A stretch of DNA of 64,000 nt from Pseudomonas botevensis (GTDB lineage: Bacteria; Pseudomonadota; Gammaproteobacteria; Pseudomonadales; Pseudomonadaceae), in NCBI RefSeq assembly GCF_019145475.1, contig NZ_JAHTKI010000025.1, positions 22,098-86,097 on the forward strand, read 5' to 3'. The stretch's first letter is position 1, and every line of letters begins with the position of its first letter. A program made the translations under genes and the position numbers. Shown in pieces: positions 9,400 to 17,276 of the stretch. Under the pieces are notes generated by a model. That model saw nothing but the letters and a program-made list of their open reading frames with translations, had not been told where the DNA came from and made no database searches.

Positions 9400-9421
9400 G
9401 GCAAGTTCTGATAGACTTGCC
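9400..9421. other. Perfect inverted repeat in the sigX-oprF gap
   Basis: GGCAAGT and ACTTGCC arms separated by 8 bases, 27 bases after the sigX stop and about 60 before the oprF ATG. There is no T-run, so it is not a classical terminator. It may be an attenuator or RNA-processing hairpin, or an operator within the oprF promoter region. Confidence 0.45.
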
Positions 9422-9480
9422 GCCGAGTTGTCCCCCGGTTTGCGGGACTGCTTCACAATCACCAGATGGGGATTTAACGG

Positions 9481-10530
9481 ATGAAACTGAAAAACACCTT
9501 GGGCTTGGCCATTGGTTCTTTGATTGCCGCCACTTCGTTCGGCGCTCTGGCACAGGGCCAAGGCGCAGTTGAAGGCGAACTGTTCTACAAGAAGCAGTAC
9601 AACGACAGCGTTAACCATGTCGAAGACGGCTTCAACCCAGGCGCCTCGATCGGTTACTTCTTGACCGATGACGTGTCCTTGAACTTCACCTACGACAAGA
9701 ACAACCACACCCGTTCGAACGACGGTACTGGTAGCCAGAAGCTGGACGGCGACAACTTCGGTCTGATCGCTCAGTACCACTTCAACAACGCTGGCGACGC
9801 TCTGCGTCCTTACATCGCTGGTGGTGTGAAGCACGGCAGCCTGACCAACGTAGCCGCTGACGGCCACACCGGTCGCGACCAGTCGACCTACCTGAACGCT
9901 GGCGCTGGCGTTAAGTACTACTTCGCTGAAAACTTCTACGCCCGTGCTGGTGTAGACGCTGACTACAAACTGGACAACGGTCGCTGGAACTACGCTCCAG
10001 TTATCGGTCTGGGCGTGAACTTCGGTGGCGGCAACAAGCCTGCTGCTGCTCCAGTTCCAGCACCAGCTGAAGTCTGCTCCGACAGCGACAACGATGGCGT
10101 TTGCGACAACGTTGACAAGTGCCCGGACACCCCAGCCAACGTAACCGTTGACGCTGATGGCTGCCCAGCAGTTGCTGAAGTTGTACGTGTTGAGCTGGAC
10201 GTGAAATTCGACTTCGACAAGTCGGTCGTCAAGCCAAACAGCTACGGTGATATCAAAAACCTGGCTGACTTCATGAAGCAGTACCCATCGACTCGCACCA
10301 CTGTTGAAGGTCACACTGACAACGTCGGTCCTGACGCTTACAACCAGAAACTGTCCGAGCGTCGTGCAAACGCCGTTAAACAAGTTCTGGTTAACCAGTA
10401 CGGTGTTGAATCGTCCCGCGTTGGTTCGGTTGGCTACGGCGAATCCCGCCCAGTGGCTGACAACAAAACCGAAGCTGGCCGCGCTGTTAACCGTCGCGTA
10501 GAAGCGCAGGTTGAAGCTCAAGCTAAGTAA
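9481..10530 (+). CDS. oprF: Major outer-membrane porin OprF
   Basis: A 349-residue OmpA-family porin and structural protein. The signal peptide is 24 residues (cleavage after GALA, mature start Q25). The N-terminal eight-stranded barrel runs to about residue 185, then comes an Ala/Pro hinge (PAAAPVPAPAE). A four-Cys segment (CSDSDNDGVCDNVDKC...GCP) follows. The C-terminal OmpA peptidoglycan-binding domain (about 235-349) has the NxxLSxxRA-type motif YNQKLSERRANAV. It anchors the outer membrane to the cell wall. It has a strong terminator of its own; sigX lies just upstream. Confidence 0.97.
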   Translation: MKLKNTLGLAIGSLIAATSFGALAQGQGAVEGELFYKKQYNDSVNHVEDGFNPGASIGYFLTDDVSLNFTYDKNNHTRSNDGTGSQKLDGDNFGLIAQYHFNNAGDALRPYIAGGVKHGSLTNVAADGHTGRDQSTYLNAGAGVKYYFAENFYARAGVDADYKLDNGRWNYAPVIGLGVNFGGGNKPAAAPVPAPAEVCSDSDNDGVCDNVDKCPDTPANVTVDADGCPAVAEVVRVELDVKFDFDKSVVKPNSYGDIKNLADFMKQYPSTRTTVEGHTDNVGPDAYNQKLSERRANAVKQVLVNQYGVESSRVGSVGYGESRPVADNKTEAGRAVNRRVEAQVEAQAK

Positions 10531-10546
10531 TTAGCTCGCCGCTTTG

Positions 10547-10576
10547 AGAAAAGCCCGGCTCTGGCCGGGCTTTTCT
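10547..10576 (+). terminator. Intrinsic terminator of oprF
   Basis: AAAAGCCCGGC and GCCGGGCTTTT arms with a four-base loop, then a T-rich tail. It lies 17 bases after the oprF stop and may also block transcription arriving from cobA on the other strand. Confidence 0.9.
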
Positions 10577-10606
10577 TTGTCTGCGATTTGGGGAAGCTGG
10601 GCGTCT

Positions 10607-11371
10607 TTACGCGGACTGTCCGGCGGCCATCGCAGGCAGTTCACGCTCGAGAACGGCTTGAGCCTCAGCGGCGGCCACCGCGCCGATCACCAGGATGGCC
10701 GGGCTTTTGAGCTGGAATCTGTGCGCCTCGTCTTCCATGCCCAGCAGATCGCTCCGACATTCGCGCTGTTGCGGCAATGAAGCGTTTTCGATCATCGCCA
10801 CCGGCGTATTCACCGCCATCCCTCCGGCCAACAGTTGATCGCGAATCTCGCCGAGCTTGGCCACGCCCATGTACACCACCAGCGTCGTCCCGCCTTGCGC
10901 CAGCGCCTGCCAGTTCAATTGGCTGTCGTCCTGGGTATGCGCGGTGACCAGCGTCACCCCGCGCGCCACACCTCGCAGCGTCAACGGGATATCGCACCGC
11001 GTCGCGCCCGCCAGGCCGGCGGTGATGCCATTGACCAGTTCCACCTCGACCCCATATTGGCGCAGCCATTGCGCTTCTTCGCCACCCCGGCCGAAGATGC
11101 ACGGATCGCCGCCCTTGAGCCGCACCACGCATTTGCCCTGGCGGACATAACGCAGCATCAATCGATGGATGAAGGCCTGAGGCGTGGAGCGGCAGCCGCC
11201 GCGTTTCCCGACCGGAATGATCCTCGCGGTCGGGCAGTGCTCCAGCACCGCGACGTTGACCAGATCATCGATCAACACCACATCCGCCTCACGCAGGGCG
11301 CGCACGGCCTTGAGCGTCAGCAGTTCCGGATCGCCAGGGCCCGCGCCCACCAGCCAGACTTTTGCGTTCAT
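10607..11371 (-). CDS. cobA: Uroporphyrinogen-III C-methyltransferase
   Basis: A 254-residue SAM-dependent tetrapyrrole methylase that makes precorrin-2, the precursor of sirohaem. Motifs: N-terminal VWLVGAGPGDPELLTLKA, RLKGGDPCIFGRGGEE near residue 85, and GITAGLAGATRCDIPLTLRG near 115. It lacks the CysG dehydrogenase/chelatase part, so other enzymes finish sirohaem. It is last in the nirB-nirD-reductase-cobA unit, 12 bases after the nitrate reductase. That position makes sense because nitrite reductase NirB needs sirohaem. Confidence 0.94.
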   Translation of the reverse strand: MNAKVWLVGAGPGDPELLTLKAVRALREADVVLIDDLVNVAVLEHCPTARIIPVGKRGGCRSTPQAFIHRLMLRYVRQGKCVVRLKGGDPCIFGRGGEEAQWLRQYGVEVELVNGITAGLAGATRCDIPLTLRGVARGVTLVTAHTQDDSQLNWQALAQGGTTLVVYMGVAKLGEIRDQLLAGGMAVNTPVAMIENASLPQQRECRSDLLGMEDEAHRFQLKSPAILVIGAVAAAEAQAVLERELPAMAAGQSA

Positions 11372-11383
11372 GGTGTTTCCTCT

Positions 11384-14095
11384 TCAGATGATGGCGGCCG
11401 GCTGCGCATTGGCGGCCAGCAGGCGCTTGATTTCCGGAACGCAGGAGCCGCATTGCGTACCGCAGCCCAGTTTCTGTTTCAGCCCTTGCAGGTCCAGGCC
11501 CTGGCTGATGCCGGCGCAGACCGCGCTCTGGCTGACGTTCTTGCAGTTGCACAGGGTTTTATCCACAGCCTGCACCCCGACATTCCCCGGTGGCGCACTC
11601 ATCGGCGCCAGCAGCCAGCGCCGCAGTTGTTCGTCTGCGCGGCCCTCCAGCCAAAGGCCTTGCAGCCAATGCTGGGCGAGGGTTTCGCCAGCCAGGCGAA
11701 TCGCAGTGATCCCGCCGTTTTCGATACGTACGCGCTTGCCGATGGCCCGACGCGGGTCGTCATAGGCGAGTACCGGGCCGTCGATCAGCGCCAGGCATTG
11801 GTCGATTTCCTTCAGCAATTGCGGGTCTGGCGCCACGGCGCTGGCCGCGCGTATCAGCAACGCCGGACGTTCACGTCCGACAAGGCTGAAACTTACGTAG
11901 GAAAATGCCTCGCAGAGCGGTCGTAGGGTCTCGAAATGCCGTTGCACATCACCCTCGATCAGTGCGAACAGTTGCCACGGCAAATCCACCCGTTCCAGGC
12001 GCACACCGCTGTGCTTGAGTTCCGGTTGTTTCGACAGCGGATCGAAAGCGGGCTGGGTGAGGTTATTCACACCGCCCTTGAGAAAACGGTCCCCCCAGTG
12101 CATCGGCAGAAAGGCCTGGCCCGGACGCACGCTGTCATCGCTGCCGACCGCGACGATCACCGCACCCCGGCGGCTTTTCAGATTGACCAGGTCCCCCGGC
12201 TGCAAGCGATGCCGGCGCAACTCGTCCGGGTGCAGGCTCAACACAGCTTCGCCAACATGGCCGAACAGTTGCGCGGCAGTGCCGGTACGGCTCATGCCGT
12301 GCCATTGATCGCGCAGGCGCCCGGTGATCAGGGTCAGCGGGAAGCGTGCATCCCGTTGCTCCTTGGCGGCGCGGTACGGATCAGCGACAAATTGCGCGCG
12401 ACCGCTGGCCGTGGGGAACACCCCGTCGCTGTACAGACGTGCCGTGCCTTCGCTGGCCTCGGCGGGGAAGGGCCATTGCTGCGGGCCGATCCGGTCGATC
12501 AAGGCGTGGCTGATCCCGGACAGATCCAGATCACGTCCCCGGGTCAAAACCTTGTATTCGTCGAACAGTTGCGCCGGTTGCTCGAAGGCAAACAGGCTGG
12601 GGGCGCGGGGCCGCAGACGTTTCTCCAGGCGTTGTGCGAAATCCACCGTGATCGCCCAGTCCGGTCGCGCCTCGCCCGGTGCGGGAATGGCCCGGCGAAC
12701 GTGGGAAATCCGCCGCTCGGAGTTGGTGACCGAACCTTCTTTCTCGCCCCAGCTCGCCGCCGGTAGCAGCAGGTCGGCGAACGCGGCGGTTTCGGTGGTG
12801 CGAAAGGCTTCCTGCAACACCACGAACGGGCAAGCTTCGAGTGCTGTGCGTACCTCGTTCTGGTCCGGCATCGATTGCGCCGGGTTGGTGCAGGCAATCC
12901 ACAGCGCCTTGATCTTGCCGCTGCGCACCTGTTCAAACAATTCGATGGCGCTCAGGCCGGGGTTTTCCGGCAGTTGCTCCACGCCCCAGTACGCGGCCAC
13001 TTCGGCGCGGTGCTCGGGGTTCGCGGCTTCACGGTGGCCGGGCAGGAGGTTGGAGAGGCTGCCGGTTTCCCGCCCGCCCATGGCATTCGGCTGACCGGTC
13101 AGGGAGAAAGGTCCTGCGCCGGGCCGGCCGATTTGCCCGGTGGCCAAGTGCAGATTGATCAATGCGCTGTTCTTGGCGCTGCCGGCGGTGGACTGGTTGA
13201 GGCCCATGCACCACAGCGACAGGAAACTGGGGGAGGTGCCGATCCACTCTGCGCACTCCTGCAATTGCTCGACGCTGATGCCGCACAACTGCGAAACCAT
13301 TTGCGGGGTGTAATCACGCACCAGGTTTTTCAGTTCGGCGAGGCCTTCGGTGTGGGCCTTGATGAAGTCGCGGTCGATCCAGTCTTCCCACAGCAGCAGA
13401 TGCAAAATCCCATGGAACAGGGCGACGTCGGTGCCCGGCAGGATTGCCAGATGCAGATCCGCCAGGTCGCAGGTGTCGGTGCGTCGTGGGTCGATGACGA
13501 TGACTTTCATCTGTGGGCGGCGGGATTTGGCCTCTTCCAGCCGACGAAACAGCACCGGGTGGGCGTAGGCCATGTTACTGCCGACGATCATCACACAATC
13601 GCTCAGTTCCAGATCTTCATAGCTGCACGGTGGCGAGTCGGCGCCGAGGCTGCGCTTGTAGCCGACCACCGCCGAGGACATGCACAGGCGGGAATTGCTG
13701 TCGATGTTGTTGGTGCCGACCAGCGCCCGCGCCAGTTTGTTGAAGGCGTAGTAGTCCTCGGTGAGCAACTGCCCCGAGATGTAGAACGCCACGCTGTCCG
13801 GGCCATGTTCGGCGATGGTTTCGGCGAACACATGGGCGGCATGTTCCAGAGCGCTGTCCCAGTCGGTGCGGCTGCGCGCGAGCGCCTTGCCCAGACGCAA
13901 TTCCGGGTACAAGGCGCGCGCCGTCAGGTCGCCGGTCAAGTGCAGCGTCGAGCCTTTGCTGCACAGTTTGCCGAAGTTGGCCGGATGCGCCGGATCGCCG
14001 CTGACGCCAAGGATGCGCTCGCCGTCATGCTCGATCAGTACGCCGCAGCCGACCCCGCAGTAGCAGCAGGTCGAGGCGGTCGTCTGGCGGTTCAT
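11384..14095 (-). CDS. nasC: Assimilatory nitrate reductase, molybdopterin catalytic subunit
   Basis: Reduces nitrate to nitrite for assimilation in the cytoplasm; 903 residues. The N-terminal [4Fe-4S] motif uses Cys 10, 13, 17 and 45 (CCYCGVGCG...KLCSKG). Bis-MGD binding domains follow, and a C-terminal BFD-like [2Fe-2S] domain (CNCKNVSQ...GCGTQCGSC) replaces a separate electron-transfer subunit. There is no Tat signal. Start at ATG 14095, overlapping the nirD stop by one base; upstream in-frame codons lie inside nirD. Gene naming differs among species (nasA, nasB or nasC). Confidence 0.94.
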   Translation of the reverse strand: MNRQTTASTCCYCGVGCGVLIEHDGERILGVSGDPAHPANFGKLCSKGSTLHLTGDLTARALYPELRLGKALARSRTDWDSALEHAAHVFAETIAEHGPDSVAFYISGQLLTEDYYAFNKLARALVGTNNIDSNSRLCMSSAVVGYKRSLGADSPPCSYEDLELSDCVMIVGSNMAYAHPVLFRRLEEAKSRRPQMKVIVIDPRRTDTCDLADLHLAILPGTDVALFHGILHLLLWEDWIDRDFIKAHTEGLAELKNLVRDYTPQMVSQLCGISVEQLQECAEWIGTSPSFLSLWCMGLNQSTAGSAKNSALINLHLATGQIGRPGAGPFSLTGQPNAMGGRETGSLSNLLPGHREAANPEHRAEVAAYWGVEQLPENPGLSAIELFEQVRSGKIKALWIACTNPAQSMPDQNEVRTALEACPFVVLQEAFRTTETAAFADLLLPAASWGEKEGSVTNSERRISHVRRAIPAPGEARPDWAITVDFAQRLEKRLRPRAPSLFAFEQPAQLFDEYKVLTRGRDLDLSGISHALIDRIGPQQWPFPAEASEGTARLYSDGVFPTASGRAQFVADPYRAAKEQRDARFPLTLITGRLRDQWHGMSRTGTAAQLFGHVGEAVLSLHPDELRRHRLQPGDLVNLKSRRGAVIVAVGSDDSVRPGQAFLPMHWGDRFLKGGVNNLTQPAFDPLSKQPELKHSGVRLERVDLPWQLFALIEGDVQRHFETLRPLCEAFSYVSFSLVGRERPALLIRAASAVAPDPQLLKEIDQCLALIDGPVLAYDDPRRAIGKRVRIENGGITAIRLAGETLAQHWLQGLWLEGRADEQLRRWLLAPMSAPPGNVGVQAVDKTLCNCKNVSQSAVCAGISQGLDLQGLKQKLGCGTQCGSCVPEIKRLLAANAQPAAII

Positions 14096-14412
14096 CAGAC
14101 GGCGTCCCGCAGGGCCAGCAGCACACGGCCATTTTCGACCTTGGCCGCGTGGTGGTGGGCGCAACCGACATCCGGTGCCTGGGCCTCACCGGTTTGCAGG
14201 TCGATCTGCCAGTTGTGCAACGGGCAGGCCACGCGTTTGCCGTAGATCAGGCCTTGGGACAGTGGGCCGCCCTTGTGCGGGCAGCGATCATCGAGAGCGA
14301 AAACCTCATCGTCGCTTGTACGAAAAATCGCGATGTCGCCTTTCGGCCCGGCAATGATCCGCGAACCGAGGGCATTGATCTCTTCTAGGGCACAGATATC
14401 CAGCCAGTTCAT
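14095..14412 (-). CDS. nirD: Nitrite reductase small subunit NirD
   Basis: A 105-residue Rieske-fold small subunit of assimilatory NADH nitrite reductase. The two Rieske half-motifs are CPHKGG near residue 44 and CPLHNW near 63, so a [2Fe-2S] cluster should bind; some NirD proteins have lost these ligands. Its ATG overlaps the nirB stop (ATGA), and its stop shares one base with the nitrate reductase start, so all three are translationally coupled. Start chosen to match the family (MNWLDICALEEI). Confidence 0.95.
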   Translation of the reverse strand: MNWLDICALEEINALGSRIIAGPKGDIAIFRTSDDEVFALDDRCPHKGGPLSQGLIYGKRVACPLHNWQIDLQTGEAQAPDVGCAHHHAAKVENGRVLLALRDAV

Positions 14413-16862
14413 GCCGGCACCTCCAGGTTTTTCACGGGGATCACGTCGAATTCTTTCTTCAGTTGCGGCTGTGCCAGGCGCTCTTTCCACGGGTCCTGCT
14501 CGAACGACAGGGAGAACTGCAGGCGTTCGTTCAACGCCTTGCGACGCACCGGATCTTCCAGCACGGCTTTCTTGATGTGTTCCATGCCGACCCGCTGCAT
14601 GTAGTGCACGGTGCGTTCGAGATAGAAGGCTTCTTCGCGGTACAGCTGCAGGAAAGCGCCGTTGTATTCGCGTACTTCTTCGGCGGTCTTGAGCTTGACG
14701 AAGAACTCGGCGACTTCGGTCTTGATCCCGCCGTTGCCGCCGATGTACATCTCCCAGCCGGAGTCGACGCCGATGATGCCGACGTCCTTGATCCCCGCTT
14801 CCGAGCAGTTGCGTGGGCATCCGGAGACCGCCAGTTTCACTTTGTGCGGCGACCACATGTTGAACAGGTCGTGTTCGAGGTCGATACCCAGCTGTGTCGA
14901 GTTTTGCGTGCCGAAGCGGCAGAACTCGCTGCCGACGCAGGTTTTCACGGTGCGGATGGATTTGCCGTAGGCGTGGCCAGACGGCATGTCGAGATCCTTC
15001 CAGACCCCCGGCAGATCCTGTTTCTTGATCCCCAGCAGGTCGATACGCTGGCCGCCGGTGACCTTGACCATCGGCACCTGGTATTTGTCGGCGACGTCGG
15101 CGATCCGGCGCAGCTCGGACGGATTGGTCACGCCGCCCCACATCCGGGGCACGACGGAGTAGGTGCCGTCTTTCTGAATGTTGGCGTGGGCGCGTTCGTT
15201 GATCAGGCGCGATTGCGGATCGTCCTTGGCTTCGCCGGGCCAGGTGGAAATCAGGTAGTAGTTGAGGGCCGGGCGGCAAGTCGCGCAGCCGTTCGGAGTG
15301 CGCCAGTTGAGGTAGCTGATGGTGCCGGCAATGGTCAGCAGATGCTGTTCGCGAATGGCCTGGCGAATCTGCCCGTGGTTGAGGTCGCTGCAACCGCAGA
15401 TGGCTTTTTCGCTTTTCGGTTTGACGTCCGCCGCACCGCCGACGGTGTTGATCAGGATCTGTTCCACCAGGCCCGAGCACGAGCCGCAGGAGCTGGCGGC
15501 CTTGGTGTGTTTTTTCACTTCGTCGACGCTGAACAGGCCGTGCTCCTGAATCGCCTTGACGATGGTGCCCTTGCACACGCCGTTGCAGCCGCAGACTTCG
15601 GCGTTGTCGGCCATGCTCATGGCTTTGTCCTGGCCCTGATGTCCTACGTCGCCGAGGGCGTTTTCGCCGAACATCAGGTGATCGCGGATCTCGCTGATGG
15701 CGTGATTCTCACGGATCTGCCGGAAATACCAACCGCCATCCGCTGTATCGCCGTACAGACAGGCGCCGACCAGCACGTCATCCTTGATCACCAGTTTTTT
15801 ATACACCCCGCCGATCGGGTCGGAGAGGGTGATGGTCTCGGTGCCTTCGCCACCCATGAAGTCGCCGGCGGAAAACAGGTCGATACCGGTGACTTTCAGT
15901 TTGGTCGAGGTCACCGAGCCCTGGTAGCGGGCGAAACCCAGTTGCGCGAGGTGGTTGGCGCAGACCTTGGCCTGCTCGAACAGCGGCGCGACCAGGCCAT
16001 AGGCGATGCCGCGATGGCTGGCGCATTCGCCGATGGCATAGATGCGCGGGTCGTAGGTTTGCAGGGTGTCGTTGACCAGAATCCCGCGATTGCACGGGAT
16101 ACCGGCCTTTTCCGCGAGTTCGGTGTTGGGGCGGATGCCGGCGGCCATGACCACCAGATCGGCGGGGATGATGTCACCGTTCTTGAATTGCACCGAGCCG
16201 ACCCGGCCATTGCCGGCGTCGTGCAGGGCCTGGGTCTGTTCGCACAGGCGGAAGTGCAGGCCACGGGATTCGAGGGCGCTTTGCAGCAGTTGGCCGCTGG
16301 TCTTGTCCAGTTGCCGCTCCAGCAGCCATTCACCGAGGTGCACCACGGTGACGTGCATGCCGCGCAGCATCAGGCCGTTGGCGGCTTCGAGGCCGAGCAG
16401 GCCGCCGCCGATCACCACGGCGTGCTTGTGGGTCTTGGCGGTGTCGATCATCGCCTGGGTGTCGGCGATGTCGCGATAGCCGATCACGCCCTGCAAGGTG
16501 TTGCCGGGGATGGGCAGGATGAACGGGGTCGAGCCGGTGGCGATCAGCAGGCGATCGTATTCGGCCTCGGTGCCGTCCTCGGCGATCACCCGACGCTTGA
16601 CCCGGTCGATCTGCACCACCTTGCGGTTGAGCAGCAGCTTGATGTTGTTTTCCAGATACCAGTCCAGGTCGTTGAGGACGATCTCTTCGAACGTCTGTTC
16701 ACCGGCCAGCACCGGCGACAGCAGGATGCGGTTGTAGTTGGTATGCGGTTCGGCGCCGAAGACCGTGATGTCATACAGCTCGTTACTCAGCTTGAGCAGT
16801 TCTTCCAGGGTCCGGACCCCGGCCATGCCATTGCCGATCATCACCAGTTTGAGTTTTTTCAT
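14409..16862 (-). CDS. nirB: Nitrite reductase large subunit NirB
   Basis: An 817-residue NADH-dependent sirohaem nitrite reductase, reducing nitrite to ammonium. Order of domains: FAD/NAD(P) pyridine-nucleotide reductase (GNGMAGVRTLEEL at the start, VIGGGLLGLEAA near 150); two BFD-like [2Fe-2S] Cys sets (CGCNGVCKG and SCGSCSGLVEQ, residues about 420-480); ferredoxin-like half-domain; and sirohaem/[4Fe-4S] domain (TCVGSEFCRFGTQNS and SGCPRNCSEAG, about 635-690). GGAGA lies six bases before the ATG. It is first gene of its unit and is preceded by a NasT-type leader with a terminator. Confidence 0.96.
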   Translation of the reverse strand: MKKLKLVMIGNGMAGVRTLEELLKLSNELYDITVFGAEPHTNYNRILLSPVLAGEQTFEEIVLNDLDWYLENNIKLLLNRKVVQIDRVKRRVIAEDGTEAEYDRLLIATGSTPFILPIPGNTLQGVIGYRDIADTQAMIDTAKTHKHAVVIGGGLLGLEAANGLMLRGMHVTVVHLGEWLLERQLDKTSGQLLQSALESRGLHFRLCEQTQALHDAGNGRVGSVQFKNGDIIPADLVVMAAGIRPNTELAEKAGIPCNRGILVNDTLQTYDPRIYAIGECASHRGIAYGLVAPLFEQAKVCANHLAQLGFARYQGSVTSTKLKVTGIDLFSAGDFMGGEGTETITLSDPIGGVYKKLVIKDDVLVGACLYGDTADGGWYFRQIRENHAISEIRDHLMFGENALGDVGHQGQDKAMSMADNAEVCGCNGVCKGTIVKAIQEHGLFSVDEVKKHTKAASSCGSCSGLVEQILINTVGGAADVKPKSEKAICGCSDLNHGQIRQAIREQHLLTIAGTISYLNWRTPNGCATCRPALNYYLISTWPGEAKDDPQSRLINERAHANIQKDGTYSVVPRMWGGVTNPSELRRIADVADKYQVPMVKVTGGQRIDLLGIKKQDLPGVWKDLDMPSGHAYGKSIRTVKTCVGSEFCRFGTQNSTQLGIDLEHDLFNMWSPHKVKLAVSGCPRNCSEAGIKDVGIIGVDSGWEMYIGGNGGIKTEVAEFFVKLKTAEEVREYNGAFLQLYREEAFYLERTVHYMQRVGMEHIKKAVLEDPVRRKALNERLQFSLSFEQDPWKERLAQPQLKKEFDVIPVKNLEVPA

Positions 16863-16934
16863 CAGGTTCTCCGGGGAGCTTGCGGCTTGCCTCTTGTGGG
16901 CAGTCAGGCCTTGCTCGAGAAATTTTGCGCAAAC

Positions 16935-16975
16935 AAAAAAAGGCGTCCCGCTAGTTGCCTAGCGAGGACGCCTTT
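16935..16975 (-). terminator. Leader terminator upstream of nirB
   Basis: On the minus strand, AAAGGCGTCC is followed by an inner CGCTAG-gcaa-CTAGCG hairpin, GGACGCCTTT and a seven-T tail. It ends about 70 bases before the nirB ATG, so it must be bypassed for expression. It follows the two hexaloop hairpins at 16983-17021. Confidence 0.92.
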
Positions 16976-16982
16976 GTCCTGG

Positions 16983-17021
16983 TCCCGTTCTCTCGGGAAG
17001 CCTGGCCTTCGTCGTTGAAGG
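16983..17021 (-). promoter_or_regulatory. Two-hexaloop ANTAR (NasT) RNA target in the nirB leader
   Basis: On the minus strand, hairpin P1 (17021-17006) is CCTTC, loop AACGAC, GAAGG. After 7 bases, P2 (16998-16983) is TCCCG, loop AGAGAA, CGGGA. Both six-base loops have A at position 1 and G at position 4, as known for RNAs bound by ANTAR proteins. The terminator starts 7 bases later. NasT, an ANTAR protein, is encoded at 20613-21188. Confidence 0.85.
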
Positions 17022-17050
17022 TCGGGCTTTATGTATGTTGAGAGGGGTAA

Positions 17051-17066
17051 TGCAGCGGTTGTGCCA
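17051..17066 (-). promoter_or_regulatory. Sigma-54 type promoter of the nirB unit
   Basis: The minus strand reads TGGCACAACCGCTGCA, matching the TGGCAC-N5-TTGCA consensus with GG and GC at the required spacing (one mismatch in the -12 element). It predicts a start near 17040, about 20 bases before hairpin P1. Confidence 0.75.
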
Positions 17067-17201
17067 ACTGGGTGAAGTGCCCGGATTTATTGGGGTTTTG
17101 TGGGTTTTGTGTTCAGGAGGGAGGGTTTCTTGCACCGAATCGAAGCGTGTTGCTCGTTCGTGGAGCGTCGGGCTGGTGGTTCTGTGGAGACTGGAAGGAC
17201 G

Positions 17202-17264
17202 CCTTCGTGGGCAAGCCCGCTCCCACGAATTCGGCGTAATCCCTGTGGACTTGCCCGCGAAGGG
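17202..17264. repeat. REP pair (REPIN-like)
   Basis: Inverted REP copies (ccttcgtgggcaagcccgc and acttgcccgcgaagg) between the kinase stop and the nirB promoter. It may isolate the two transcripts. Confidence 0.7.
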
Positions 17265-17276
17265 CGCACCACGGGC

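Noticed and set aside
14095..15576. Long open frame containing nirD plus 388 upstream codons
   Set aside because: The upstream part is a shadow of nirB in another frame. NirD starts at 14412, overlapping the nirB stop by ATGA.
17111..17160. NtrC-type upstream activator site for nirB
   Set aside because: Only a half match (TGCACC) was visible, without a convincing GGTGCA partner, so not listed as a feature.
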